Below are positions 27,891 through 36,580 of a DNA stretch of 64,000 bases, in pieces. The number at the start of each line of letters is the position of its first letter. Within the stretch, counting starts at the first letter, position 1. The DNA is taken from positions 62,001-126,000 of the forward strand of contig NZ_JAFBES010000006.1 of the NCBI RefSeq assembly GCF_016908875.1, in the 5' to 3' direction. The notes under the pieces were generated by a model that saw only the letters and a program-made list of their open reading frames with translations, did no database searches and was not told where the DNA came from. This DNA comes from Bacillus ectoiniformans (lineage in GTDB: Bacteria; Bacillota; Bacilli; Bacillales; Domibacillaceae). The position numbers and the translations under genes are program-made.

Positions 27891-28053
27891 AAGCTCCCCC
27901 TTTGAATATGACTATTACGTCAATCGAATGTTGTTTTTTAATTTACTATTATTATAGCCTAGTTATAATTAATGTGAAAACAAGGGTCCGCAGCGTTAAA
28001 TAATGGATACTTCTTGTTGAACTATAGATTCAATAATTAAAGAGGAGACAGAA

Positions 28054-28530
28054 TTACAATGACATTTTCATTACTAACTGTTCGCCAATGGGGCCTTGTT
28101 TTCTCTCACCAGTATCTTTAAAATCTGCACTTAAGTAGAGTTGCTGCGCAGGAATATTTTTATGATTAACCACTAGAACAACTTCATCACAGGCAGGAAA
28201 TTCTGTTTTAACAAAATCACTTAATAAAAGCATACCTTGTTTAGCGTAACCTTTTCCTTGTTTAGCATGATTGACAGATAAGGCCGTTAACAACATGGCT
28301 TTGGGGTTATTCGAGTATTCCTTTACTCGTTCAGTCGAATGAAGCAAAAAGAAGCCTACAGGTTCATCATTACTTAATATGACAATCCGATATTGACCCT
28401 CTGATACGTCTAATACATCATTTGGTAAGGCAGTGAACTGTATTTGTTCTTCAGGTAACATAAAATTATTTAATACACTTAAATGTGCGTGCTTGAAGTG
28501 CGCTAATCTGACGTCATTAAGTTTCTTCAT
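28054..28530 (-). CDS. GNAT-family N-acetyltransferase
   Basis: A 158-aa single-domain acetyltransferase. The GNAT core is visible as LTALSVNHAKQGKGYAKQGM (strand 4 and the pyrophosphate-binding Q-x-x-G-x-A loop) followed by VVNHKNIPAQQLYLSADF (strand 5 and the terminal helix). GGAGAAGCC precedes the ATG. The substrate cannot be told. It stands alone between the RpiR gene and the aminotransferase gene, all on the minus strand. Confidence 0.85.
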   Translation of the reverse strand: MKKLNDVRLAHFKHAHLSVLNNFMLPEEQIQFTALPNDVLDVSEGQYRIVILSNDEPVGFFLLHSTERVKEYSNNPKAMLLTALSVNHAKQGKGYAKQGMLLLSDFVKTEFPACDEVVLVVNHKNIPAQQLYLSADFKDTGERKQGPIGEQLVMKMSL

Positions 28531-28630
28531 AAGGCTTCTCCTAGTTCGTTTTTATACTAATATACCACCGGAACATAAGACCGTCATTACCCGTCTAGAC
28601 CGTTTGAACAAGTTGGCCGTCGATCAGTAG

Positions 28631-28662
28631 AAAAACCAAACCACTAAGTGATTTGGTTTTTT
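28631..28662 (-). terminator. Terminator of the class III aminotransferase gene
   Basis: Ten-bp stem AAAAACCAAA/TTTGGTTTTT with an 11-nt loop and T run, 62 nt after the aminotransferase stop on the minus strand. Confidence 0.8.
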
Positions 28663-28724
28663 CAATAGTTATGATTTACACTGCACCTCAGAAACATAAC
28701 GATTTACTCATTACACCTTTTTGT

Positions 28725-30116
28725 TTATATGGTTTGACATGGCCGCTGTTGAATCCTTCTGATAGCTTCTTCATGAGCAGCCACCGTTCTGGTGATATCT
28801 TGTTCAGTGTGAACAGTTGACATCGAGTAGCGATTTAATGGTTTCGTATAAATTCCTAAGTCCAATAATTGATAGTCGATTTCCTTTCTGAGCTGCGTAT
28901 CAGCTTTATTCATATCCCTGTAATTTTTGATTGGTTCATCCGTCAGCACAATATTAAAGATGCTTCCCATTCCAATGGTCTGCATGGCGATTCCATATTT
29001 CTGATACACACGTTCGAGCTGTGTTCTTAAAGACATGGTACGCGCCATTAAAGATTCCATCGCTCCTTCTTCCTCTAAAGCATGAATCGTTGCTAATCCT
29101 GCAGCCAATACCGTCGGATGTCCGTTGTATGTTCCACTGTGAAAAAGCGGATCTTCTTTTTGTTCATTTTCTGCCCCAGCCGTTAAAATGTCCCGGCCCC
29201 GATCAGGCGCGGATACCATCATGATCTCCTTCTTGCCGCCAACTGCTCCGACTGGGAATCCTCCGCCAAGGACTTTTCCTAAGGCTGTCAGGTCTGGTTT
29301 AATGCCATATATTTGTTGAGCCCCTCCAAGCGATAAACGAAAGCCGGTTTTTACTTCGTCAAAGATTAGTACAATGCCCAATTCTTCCGTCAAGCGGCGA
29401 AGACCTTTCATAAATTCCTCGTCTGCTGGAATAAATCCCCCTTGAATCGGCTCCATGATCACAGCGGAGAGCTCATGTGCGTGTTTTCGCAGTATTTTTT
29501 CCGTTGCTATCAAATCATTAAATGGAAGGATGACCGTATTTTCAACATAATAATCCGGAACACCTTTCGATTCAGGCACAGCTTTTGGTGCAGCTGCTTC
29601 GCCAGCTTGACTCTCATCAGGATTGACACTAAGCAGCACTTGATCATAGCCCCCGTGATAATGCCCTTCAAATTTAGCTATTTTTGTTTTACCGGTATAC
29701 GCCATGGCTGTACGAATCGCTAACAGTGTTGCTTCCATGCCAGAGTTCGCATAGCGCACCATTTCTATACCAGGGTAGAGTTCGATCAGTTTTTCTGCCA
29801 TTTCAATTTCAAGAGAATGGGGAGTGCCGAATATTGTCGTGCCTGCTTCTTGCATTTGCTTCGCTGTGGCTTGATAGACTTTTTCATGTCCATGCCCTAA
29901 GATCAATGCTCCATAACACAGTAAATAATCAATATATTCATTTTCATCCACATCAAACAATTTACTTCCATTCCCTTTTTTCATCACGATCGGATGAGGA
30001 GCAATATATTTAATATTGGCTGTTACTCCACCAGGAATGACTTGTTTTGCCCGTTGAAATTGTTCTGCTGAACCCTTTACTTTTTCTGATAGCAATTGCT
30101 CACTTACTGTTTTCAA
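28725..30116 (-). CDS. Class III aminotransferase, glutamate-1-semialdehyde aminomutase-like
   Basis: A 463-aa PLP enzyme. HemL-like elements are GGVTANIKYIAPHP, NSGMEATLLAIRTA (phosphate cup), FDEVKTGFR (PLP ring Asp) and the PLP Lys281 in TALGKVLGGGFPVGA. It is about 30 residues longer than HemL, with an Ala/Pro-rich insert at about 165-188, and stands outside a haem operon, so it is more likely a paralogue acting on another amino or keto acid than the haem pathway enzyme. Its upstream region has the palindromes described separately. Confidence 0.82.
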   Translation of the reverse strand: MKTVSEQLLSEKVKGSAEQFQRAKQVIPGGVTANIKYIAPHPIVMKKGNGSKLFDVDENEYIDYLLCYGALILGHGHEKVYQATAKQMQEAGTTIFGTPHSLEIEMAEKLIELYPGIEMVRYANSGMEATLLAIRTAMAYTGKTKIAKFEGHYHGGYDQVLLSVNPDESQAGEAAAPKAVPESKGVPDYYVENTVILPFNDLIATEKILRKHAHELSAVIMEPIQGGFIPADEEFMKGLRRLTEELGIVLIFDEVKTGFRLSLGGAQQIYGIKPDLTALGKVLGGGFPVGAVGGKKEIMMVSAPDRGRDILTAGAENEQKEDPLFHSGTYNGHPTVLAAGLATIHALEEEGAMESLMARTMSLRTQLERVYQKYGIAMQTIGMGSIFNIVLTDEPIKNYRDMNKADTQLRKEIDYQLLDLGIYTKPLNRYSMSTVHTEQDITRTVAAHEEAIRRIQQRPCQTI

Positions 30117-30168
30117 AATGAACCCTCCAACATTTTTTGATTATATTTATTCCACAGGAGATCAATTT

Positions 30169-30261
30169 ATGAAATAAATATTTCTTTCATCTGAAAAAAA
30201 TTGCGCTTATGATTTGGATTAAAAATTTCAATATACACATGATATGAAATAAATATTTCAT
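30169..30261. promoter_or_regulatory. Two palindromic operator candidates upstream of the aminotransferase gene
   Basis: A perfect 8-2-8 inverted repeat ATGAAATAAATATTTCAT lies at 30244-30261, and its first 16 nt recur at 30169-30184, exactly 75 bp away. They occupy the 249-bp gap between the divergent aminotransferase and ykuD genes. Paired identical palindromes suggest cooperative binding by a dimeric repressor; the RpiR regulator encoded at 27039-27890 is the nearest candidate. Confidence 0.6.
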
Positions 30262-30365
30262 AGTCAACCCATATGTGAAATTTTTATAACTTAGATAAAT
30301 AAATCGGTTCTATCTGTTAGTCCAGTGAGAATAAATTTTTACTAATAAACGAATGGAGGTTAATT

Positions 30366-30860
30366 ATGTATCATGCAGTAAAGGCGGGAGAAACACTTTA
30401 TTCTATTTCTGAAGATTTTCGGGTGCCGCTTAATGTGCTGATCAGCGCCAACCCAAACATAAATCCCAATAGGATTCGTGTCGGCGAACGAATTTATATC
30501 CCTGGTATTCCAGCAGCCGAAACGATTCCCTATTCGATCATCATTTCTTTGTCGAAAAGGACGCTGACTTTGCTTTATAACGGACAGGTAAGAAAAGTCT
30601 ATCCAATCGCCGTTGGCAAAATGCTGACTCAAACGCCGCTCGGGGAATACGTTATTATTAACAAAGCACCTAACCCCGGCGGCCCATTCGGCACCATGTG
30701 GATGAGTTTATCAAAAAAGTCCTATGGCATTCATGGAACGGATAATCCATCGTCCATCGGTCAATCGGTTTCTAAAGGCTGCGTACGGATGTTTAACAAA
30801 GATGTAGAAGAATTGGCAAGAACCATTCCCATTGGCACCCCTGTATCTATTCGTCCATAA
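30366..30860 (+). CDS. ykuD: L,D-transpeptidase YkuD with LysM domain
   Basis: A 164-aa protein, exactly the length of B. subtilis YkuD. An N-terminal LysM (about 2-46) binds peptidoglycan; the YkuD catalytic domain (about 55-164) has GIHGTD (His123) and SKGCVRM (nucleophile Cys139). It forms 3-3 cross-links in peptidoglycan and in B. subtilis is made in the mother cell during sporulation. It has no signal peptide, also true of YkuD. GGAGG lies 7 nt before the ATG. Confidence 0.93.
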   Translation: MYHAVKAGETLYSISEDFRVPLNVLISANPNINPNRIRVGERIYIPGIPAAETIPYSIIISLSKRTLTLLYNGQVRKVYPIAVGKMLTQTPLGEYVIINKAPNPGGPFGTMWMSLSKKSYGIHGTDNPSSIGQSVSKGCVRMFNKDVEELARTIPIGTPVSIRP

Positions 30861-30876
30861 GGTTACCTCGCACAAA

Positions 30877-30922
30877 AAAAGCTGACTTTTCAACTCACTG
30901 ATAGCGGTTGAAAGCCAGCTTT
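30877..30922. terminator. Bidirectional terminator between ykuD and the MBL gene
   Basis: Imperfect 16-bp stem (AAAGCTG..CAAC with GTTG..CAGCTTT) flanked by A and T runs, between convergent genes. Confidence 0.8.
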
Positions 30923-30933
30923 TCCATATAAAT

Positions 30934-31893
30934 CTATTTCACTTCCACTTTCATTAAATAATCAATAATTCCCATCGCACTGACTTCGGCATCTAACTGC
31001 GCAATTTCAAAGGCATGATTCTTCTCTGACACTTTTTCTTTCATATCTTTCATTACCATGCTGAAAATATGATTAAATAAGGCTTCTGACTGTTCTTCAA
31101 ATCCCAAATGGCTATTTTCTGCAAGTATTTGCTTCCCAGCCTCTAAATATTTTGGCAGCCAATAACGAATTTGTTTATAGACTTCTGCTGGGTTTTTCGA
31201 CATGCCGTAATGGCCAAAATAAATTCTTTCCACCTTTAACTCTTCAATGCGATCCACCGCTTCAAGCATCGCTTCTGGATTAAACTGGTTAGGTGAAGTC
31301 GATGGCAAATAGATTTCCACGCCCTCACTCAACAGATCAGGATAGGTTACCCCAATGGTATCTCCTGTAAATATTCCTTTGCTGTACGGGTCGTAAATGG
31401 AGAAGTGATGATTGGCATGTCCCGGCGTGTCCAAAAAAGTTAATACTCGATTTTCTCCGATTTGAAGCGTTTCTCCGTCACTCTTTACCACGAGACTCTC
31501 TTCTGGAATCGGAACAATCGGATCAAACAGTTCATCGAAACGCTCTCCATACACCGCTTTTGCTCCTTGAATTAAGCGTGAAGGATCAGCTAAATGACGT
31601 TTTCCTTTTGGATGTACGACCACTTTTGCGTTTGGACAGGCCTGAAGCAATAAACCCGCTCCTCCTGCATGATCCAAATGGATATGAGTGACGATGATAT
31701 TCTTTACGTCACTCGGGTCAATCCCAAGTGTCTTTAATCCTTCTAATAAATAAGGTATGGAGGGACTAGCGCTCGTTTCAACGATCGTGATTTCCTCTGC
31801 ATGAATCACGTAGCTTCCCGTCCGGTTTTCTCCTCCTAAATCAAATACATCAATAATAGAAATATCATGCCCTAAATCAACTGGCTGTTTCAT
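30934..31893 (-). CDS. Metallo-beta-lactamase-fold hydrolase
   Basis: A 319-aa MBL-fold enzyme. The zinc motif THIHLDHAGG (HxHxDH) is at about 70-79, GHANHH supplies the next His, FTGDTIG the bridging Asp and FGHYG the last His. The C-terminal roughly 80 residues form a helical extension. It is of the same general type as uncharacterised Bacillus hydrolases; substrates in this superfamily include thioesters, lactones and phosphodiesters, and nothing nearby narrows the choice. Confidence 0.85.
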   Translation of the reverse strand: MKQPVDLGHDISIIDVFDLGGENRTGSYVIHAEEITIVETSASPSIPYLLEGLKTLGIDPSDVKNIIVTHIHLDHAGGAGLLLQACPNAKVVVHPKGKRHLADPSRLIQGAKAVYGERFDELFDPIVPIPEESLVVKSDGETLQIGENRVLTFLDTPGHANHHFSIYDPYSKGIFTGDTIGVTYPDLLSEGVEIYLPSTSPNQFNPEAMLEAVDRIEELKVERIYFGHYGMSKNPAEVYKQIRYWLPKYLEAGKQILAENSHLGFEEQSEALFNHIFSMVMKDMKEKVSEKNHAFEIAQLDAEVSAMGIIDYLMKVEVK

Positions 31894-31987
31894 AGAATCC
31901 TCCCTTTACTGGAACTAAATTCTTCTCTTTATAAAACATTTCGTTAAACAGTCTGGTTCTTCCTGCAAGATCTGCAGGAATGAATAA

Positions 31988-32012
31988 AAGAGGAAGGGGC
32001 TCCCTTCCTCTT
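31988..32012 (-). terminator. Terminator of ilvE
   Basis: Perfect 11-bp stem (31988-31998 with 32002-32012) just after ilvE, followed 8 nt later by a second perfect hairpin TTCCTGCA/TGCAGGAA (31960-31980). Confidence 0.82.
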
Positions 32013-32019
32013 ACATCGA

Positions 32020-33093
32020 TTAATTAACTTTTGTCACCCAGTTAAACGGATCAGGTTCCGTTCCTTTTTGAATGCCTGTTAACGTATCGTATAATCTTTT
32101 TGATACGTCGCCTGTCTCGCCATTATTGATTTTCATTTGATCTTCTTCCCAAAGGAATTCACCGATTGGAGAAATAACGGCTGCCGTACCTGTTCCAAAT
32201 GCTTCTTCTAACTGACCTTTTTGATGAGCTTCTTTCACTTCCTGCATAGAAATTCTACGCTCTGTTACCTTAAGACCCCAATGTTTAAGAAGCTCGATTA
32301 CGGAGTTGCGGGTAACCCCTTCTAAAATACTTCCGTTTAAGGCAGGCGTGACAATCTCCCCGTTAATCTTGAAGAATACGTTCATGCTGCCTACTTCTTC
32401 AATATACTTTCTTTCCACTCCATCAAGCCAAAGCACTTGTGAGTACTCTTTCTCACCGGCAAGCTGCTGGGCTTTCAGGCTCGCTGCATAGTTTCCGCCT
32501 GTTTTAGCCGTACCTGTTCCGCCTGATACCGCACGGACGAATTGGTTCTCTACAAGGATCTTTACTGGACGAATTCCTTCCTTATAGTAAGAGCCTACTG
32601 GTGACATAATAATAATGAACTGATAGTGCTTCGCAGGAGCCACGCCAAGAAATGGCTCAGTCGCAATAATGAATGGGCGGATATATAAGGATGTTCCTTC
32701 TGCGTTTGGAATCCATTCTCGATCCTTTTTAATTAGCTCTTTCAATGCTTCAATGGCAAATTCACCGTCAATATGCGGAATGCACAAGCGGTCATTGGAA
32801 CGATTTAATCTCTCCATGTTTTTTTCAGGACGGAATAATAGCACTTGATCATCTTCCGTTAAATAGGCTTTCAATCCTTCGAATACGGTTTGGCCATAGT
32901 GAAAGACCATAGAGGCTGGGTCTAGGCTAATAGGCTGGTAAGGAACGATTCTCGGGTCGTGCCAGCCTTGTCCCTCTGTATAATCCATAATAAACATATG
33001 ATCAGTAAACACTTGACCAAATCCCAGCTGATCGGACTTAGGCTTTTGTTTTTTTTGTGTGCTTTCTTTAAATGTTATCGTTTGAGCATTCAT
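32020..33093 (-). CDS. ilvE: Branched-chain amino acid aminotransferase
   Basis: A 357-aa fold-type IV PLP enzyme, the same length as B. subtilis YbgE/IlvE. It moves the amino group between glutamate and Leu, Ile or Val keto acids. Typical segments are VFHYGQTVFEGLKAY, RPFIIAT, GTAKTGGNYAASL (PLP-Lys region), VGSMNVFF and FGTGTAAVISP. It stands alone. The 278 bp upstream carry no recognisable T-box leader. A CodY site is plausible by analogy but I see no clear match. Confidence 0.94.
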   Translation of the reverse strand: MNAQTITFKESTQKKQKPKSDQLGFGQVFTDHMFIMDYTEGQGWHDPRIVPYQPISLDPASMVFHYGQTVFEGLKAYLTEDDQVLLFRPEKNMERLNRSNDRLCIPHIDGEFAIEALKELIKKDREWIPNAEGTSLYIRPFIIATEPFLGVAPAKHYQFIIIMSPVGSYYKEGIRPVKILVENQFVRAVSGGTGTAKTGGNYAASLKAQQLAGEKEYSQVLWLDGVERKYIEEVGSMNVFFKINGEIVTPALNGSILEGVTRNSVIELLKHWGLKVTERRISMQEVKEAHQKGQLEEAFGTGTAAVISPIGEFLWEEDQMKINNGETGDVSKRLYDTLTGIQKGTEPDPFNWVTKVN

Positions 33094-33371
33094 TGCTAAC
33101 GTCTCCTTGTTGTGAATGACACAGTAAACATTGTCATTGCTATAATATGTATGATTTCTATTTTACAATTTTTTCGAATCTTTTAACAACATAAAAATTT
33201 TCTTTTTCTTATTTTTTTATTCCTATCCCTTTTTCATTATTTCCTTCTATTGCCGATTCATCACAATTATTAAACTTTTTAGGGTTCTTGGAGTGAAGGT
33301 GTATTTTTGTCCAATTTTGGGTACTACTTTTAAAATGGAATCATTTTTTTACAGAGGCAGGAGGCTTATTT

Positions 33372-34355
33372 ATGGAACAGCAGAAAGAAAGTTTTATGAG
33401 TTTAGTGAAAAAAGGAAATAAATCCTCCGCCATTGCCGCTACAGGGAACACGATTCTTGCGATAGCCAAAGCCGTCGCAGCATCATTCAGCGGCAGCGGA
33501 GCCATGTTTGCATCGGCTATGCACTCATTAGCCGATGCCGTCAATCAAGGCTTTGTGTTTGTTGGCAGTGTTCTTTCAGAAAAGAGACCGACCGCAAAGT
33601 TTCCATTAGGATTTGGCCGAGTAATCAATATTTTTTGTATGATTGCCGTAATTGTCGTTACGATTATGGCGTATGAAACGATTCTTGAAGGATGGCATTT
33701 ATTGCAGCATCCTGCAGAATCGGGCGGCTTTTTGCTCAATTTGCTTGTTTTACTTCTGAACATATTAATCGACGGATGGATCTTGGTCAAAGCCATGAAA
33801 GAAATTGCTCATGAATCAAGAAGTGGAGCTACTGGAATGGCCGTTGTAACGTCGTCATTTCAAAATGTCGGACGAGCCGCTCCGCCAACGAGACTCGTGT
33901 TCTACGAAGATTTGGTCGCTGTTACCGGCGCTCTTTTAGCGCTTATCGCAGTCATCGTCACGACTTTTACCAATTTTGATGCACTTGATGGGGTCGCAAC
34001 TATCTTAATTGGTCTCTTAATGGTTGGAGTCGCTTTCCGAGTTGGTTATGATAACATGGTTGGCTTAATTGGAGTTGCAGCACCGAGGGATATTGAGGAG
34101 AAAGTCGCTGTCTTGATCCTTGATGATGATAAAGTAAAAGATATTAATAAAATGCGAATTACTCAGGAAGGTCGTTACTACCATGTAGAAGCCCTTCTTG
34201 AATTGCAAAAAGGCATGACTCTTGCTGATGCGGATGATGTGAAGTTTAAAGTAAGGGACGTATTAGCCAATGATCCAGATATTAGTGATGTCGCCCTTGG
34301 AATCATTGAAGATGACGGTAAACAAAGCTGGGATATTTCCCCTAAAACGATTTAA
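33372..34355 (+). CDS. Cation diffusion facilitator, ZNT9-like subgroup
   Basis: A 327-aa CDF transporter with six predicted helices (about 20-225) and a cytoplasmic C-terminal domain. Helix 2 carries HSLADAVNQ. Where most CDFs have HxxxD in helix 5, this protein has YEDLVAVTGAL, the pattern of the SLC30A9/ZNT9-like subgroup, so substrate and mechanism may differ from the zinc exporters CzcD and FieF. AGGAGG lies 8 nt before the ATG. No metal-responsive regulator gene is adjacent. Confidence 0.85.
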   Translation: MEQQKESFMSLVKKGNKSSAIAATGNTILAIAKAVAASFSGSGAMFASAMHSLADAVNQGFVFVGSVLSEKRPTAKFPLGFGRVINIFCMIAVIVVTIMAYETILEGWHLLQHPAESGGFLLNLLVLLLNILIDGWILVKAMKEIAHESRSGATGMAVVTSSFQNVGRAAPPTRLVFYEDLVAVTGALLALIAVIVTTFTNFDALDGVATILIGLLMVGVAFRVGYDNMVGLIGVAAPRDIEEKVAVLILDDDKVKDINKMRITQEGRYYHVEALLELQKGMTLADADDVKFKVRDVLANDPDISDVALGIIEDDGKQSWDISPKTI

Positions 34356-34423
34356 AGTAAGTTCATAAACATACATGATTAAAACATATACATGATACAT
34401 GTCCACCAATTGGGAGATGAATC

Positions 34424-35020
34424 GTGTATATGTTTTTTATTGAGAAAATGTTAGCCATTCTTTTCGGCAGCTGTCTATTATCTATTGGTATTAATTTATT
34501 CCTCGTACCGTTTGATCTTTTGGATGGCGGTATTATTGGCATCAGCCTCATTCTTTATTATCTTCTCGGTGTAAAAGTGGGTTTGACCATTATTATTGTG
34601 AGTCTGCCAATTTTTCTGCTGGCCTGGTTCTATTCAAAGTCGTATTTCTATAACAGCCTTCATGGCATGCTCGTTTCTTCGTTTATGATTGATATTCTGC
34701 ATCCTTTGACGGCCTGGTTTACATCTGCTGTTCACCCTTCCCCGCTCGTAAGCTCCATATTAGGGGGGATCTTCATCGGCCTTGGAATTGGAATCATGCT
34801 TCGCTTTGAGACAAGCACGGGCGGTACCGATTTATTAGCGCAGTTTCTAGCGAAAATGTATCGTATAAATGTTGGCTTGATTATTTTCCTAATCGATTTC
34901 ATCGTTATTTTAGCCGGCGGCATTCTGCTTTCGGCCGATACGCTCCTTCTCTCGACCATCACCATTATTTTCGTGGGGTTATCTACCGGTTTATGCACGG
35001 CAAATAGTAAGACAAGCTAG
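34424..35020 (+). CDS. YitT/DUF161 family membrane protein
   Basis: A 198-aa protein with five to six hydrophobic helices matching the YitT membrane domain (PF02588): FGSCLLSIGINLFLVPFDLL, DGGIIGISL and RFETSTGGTDLLA. Most YitT proteins have a C-terminal DUF2179 domain (about 280 aa in all); this one ends after the membrane part, like the short YczE-type relatives. It starts at GTG 34424 with GGGAGATGA upstream. Function of the family is unknown. Confidence 0.8.
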   Translation: MYMFFIEKMLAILFGSCLLSIGINLFLVPFDLLDGGIIGISLILYYLLGVKVGLTIIIVSLPIFLLAWFYSKSYFYNSLHGMLVSSFMIDILHPLTAWFTSAVHPSPLVSSILGGIFIGLGIGIMLRFETSTGGTDLLAQFLAKMYRINVGLIIFLIDFIVILAGGILLSADTLLLSTITIIFVGLSTGLCTANSKTS

Positions 35021-35244
35021 GGTTTTAATCCATATAAAAAGTTTTCTCTTTTTCATCATCAAATCAAAGAATTAAATAGTATGCTAATTAACAGGCTGAA
35101 TATTTATTGTCCTTGACTATTTTTTGTTTGAAGTATTAAAAAGAGAAAAATAAATAGGTAATTTATGTTAAAATCAATAGAGAGATGTAATTGTTTTTTT
35201 ATTCCAGTTAATAGGATTAGGATAAAAAGAGGGGATTTGGGAAT

Positions 35245-36267
35245 TTGGAAGTTAAACACAATAATGCTATTAAACCGTTTATAAAATTGAAGCTTGTTGG
35301 AATAACCTTGATTATTATCATTCTGCTTACATTGGTCTTAGGATTTCTTTTTGAATACACGAGTTACAAAAATGTTAAAAGTAATTACCCTCCAGATGGA
35401 GAAATGATTGATGTAGGGAGCAGAGAAATTCATATAAACATAAAAGGTAATAAAACAAGTCTTCCACCCGTTCTTATTGAGACAGGAACTGGGAATTGGT
35501 CTTATGATTGGTCAAACATACAGGAAGAATTATCAAAGCATACCCTTGTCATTACTTATGACCGAGCAGGATATGGTTGGAGTGACCCCCCAACTAGCGG
35601 GTTTGATATTGATATGACAATTAATGATTTAAATAATATACTCGAATCTTCTAATATCGATACTCCTGTCATCCTGGTGGGGCATTCTGTAGGCGGAATT
35701 TACTCTCGCCTTTTTGCAGATAAGTATCCTGATAAGATTTCCGGAATGGTTCTTGTTGATTCTAGAAATGAATATTTTTTAGAACAAGCTAAGACATATA
35801 ATGAAAGGTTTTTCGAGACACAGGACCAAAAAATGAATCAGTTTCTATCCCAAATTGGAATAGTACGACTTTTTGGTGAAAATATATATCCAGACGCAAT
35901 GCCAGAATACCTTTCCCCAGAAAAGTATGTCAATGTTCATTGGGACCCACCGTTTTTTAAAGTATTAGATGAAGAAATTAAGCAAATAAAAGTTTCTGAG
36001 AAATTACTTGAAGATACCCAATCTTTAGGTGATAAACCTTTATCAATTATTACACCTAGTGAAGTGGAATTACAGGCAAAAGAATTAGGATTTTCAGAAC
36101 AAGAGGCTAGAAACCTTGAAAATAATTGGATGGATTCACAAAAGAAATTAACAGACTTATCCACTAATAGTGAATTCATATTAGTAAATAATAGTAGTCA
36201 CTCAGTAATGTATGATCAACCTAATATTATAATAAATGCTATTTTAAAAATGGCAGAAGAAATATAA
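35245..36267 (+). CDS. Membrane-anchored alpha/beta hydrolase
   Basis: A 340-aa protein with a single N-terminal membrane helix (about 15-38) and an extracytoplasmic alpha/beta hydrolase domain: oxyanion region ETGTGNW, YDRAGYGWS, nucleophile elbow VGHSVGG, and a late His in NSSHSVM. It begins with TTG (35245) after AGAGGGG; no ATG fits. It is visibly more AT-rich than its neighbours, which may mean recent acquisition. Substrate unknown; similar proteins are annotated as esterases, proline iminopeptidase-like or haloalkane dehalogenase-like. Confidence 0.82.
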   Translation: MEVKHNNAIKPFIKLKLVGITLIIIILLTLVLGFLFEYTSYKNVKSNYPPDGEMIDVGSREIHINIKGNKTSLPPVLIETGTGNWSYDWSNIQEELSKHTLVITYDRAGYGWSDPPTSGFDIDMTINDLNNILESSNIDTPVILVGHSVGGIYSRLFADKYPDKISGMVLVDSRNEYFLEQAKTYNERFFETQDQKMNQFLSQIGIVRLFGENIYPDAMPEYLSPEKYVNVHWDPPFFKVLDEEIKQIKVSEKLLEDTQSLGDKPLSIITPSEVELQAKELGFSEQEARNLENNWMDSQKKLTDLSTNSEFILVNNSSHSVMYDQPNIIINAILKMAEEI

Positions 36268-36427
36268 ATTGATTTTTATCTTTAAGTTTTGCAGCTACTC
36301 CTGCGTTTTCTTTAATACTATGTTAATAGGAATTTGCAACACATAATTAAAGTAGAACACCAATTAATAGGTAAGGAAAAGAACTAGTTATTTAAACTTA
36401 AATGGAATAAGCCTCATACAAAAGACA

Positions 36428-36462
36428 AGCTCAGAGACATATCATAAACTCTGAGCTTTTTT
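36428..36462 (+). terminator. Terminator of the alpha/beta hydrolase gene
   Basis: Perfect stem AGCTCAGAG/CTCTGAGCT (36428-36436 with 36449-36457) followed by six T residues, 160 nt after the stop. The remaining gap to 36580 holds nothing else I can identify. Confidence 0.85.
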
Positions 36463-36580
36463 GCAAGTTATTTGTTTTGCGATTTAACCTGTGAATTCAA
36501 ATGTGATTTAGTCTGTTATTTTAGGTATTCACCACATTAAGTGAACTACTCACTTGTATCAGAAGCTGCTTTTTAAATAA

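Noticed and set aside
28060..28122. A 20-codon plus-strand ORF with AGAGGAG upstream, overlapping the 3' end of the GNAT gene.
   Set aside because: It overlaps a good gene antisense and the peptide has no recognisable features; kept out as chance.
33094..33371. Possible T-box leader upstream of ilvE.
   Set aside because: No T-box motif, specifier stem or antiterminator was recognised in the 278 bp.
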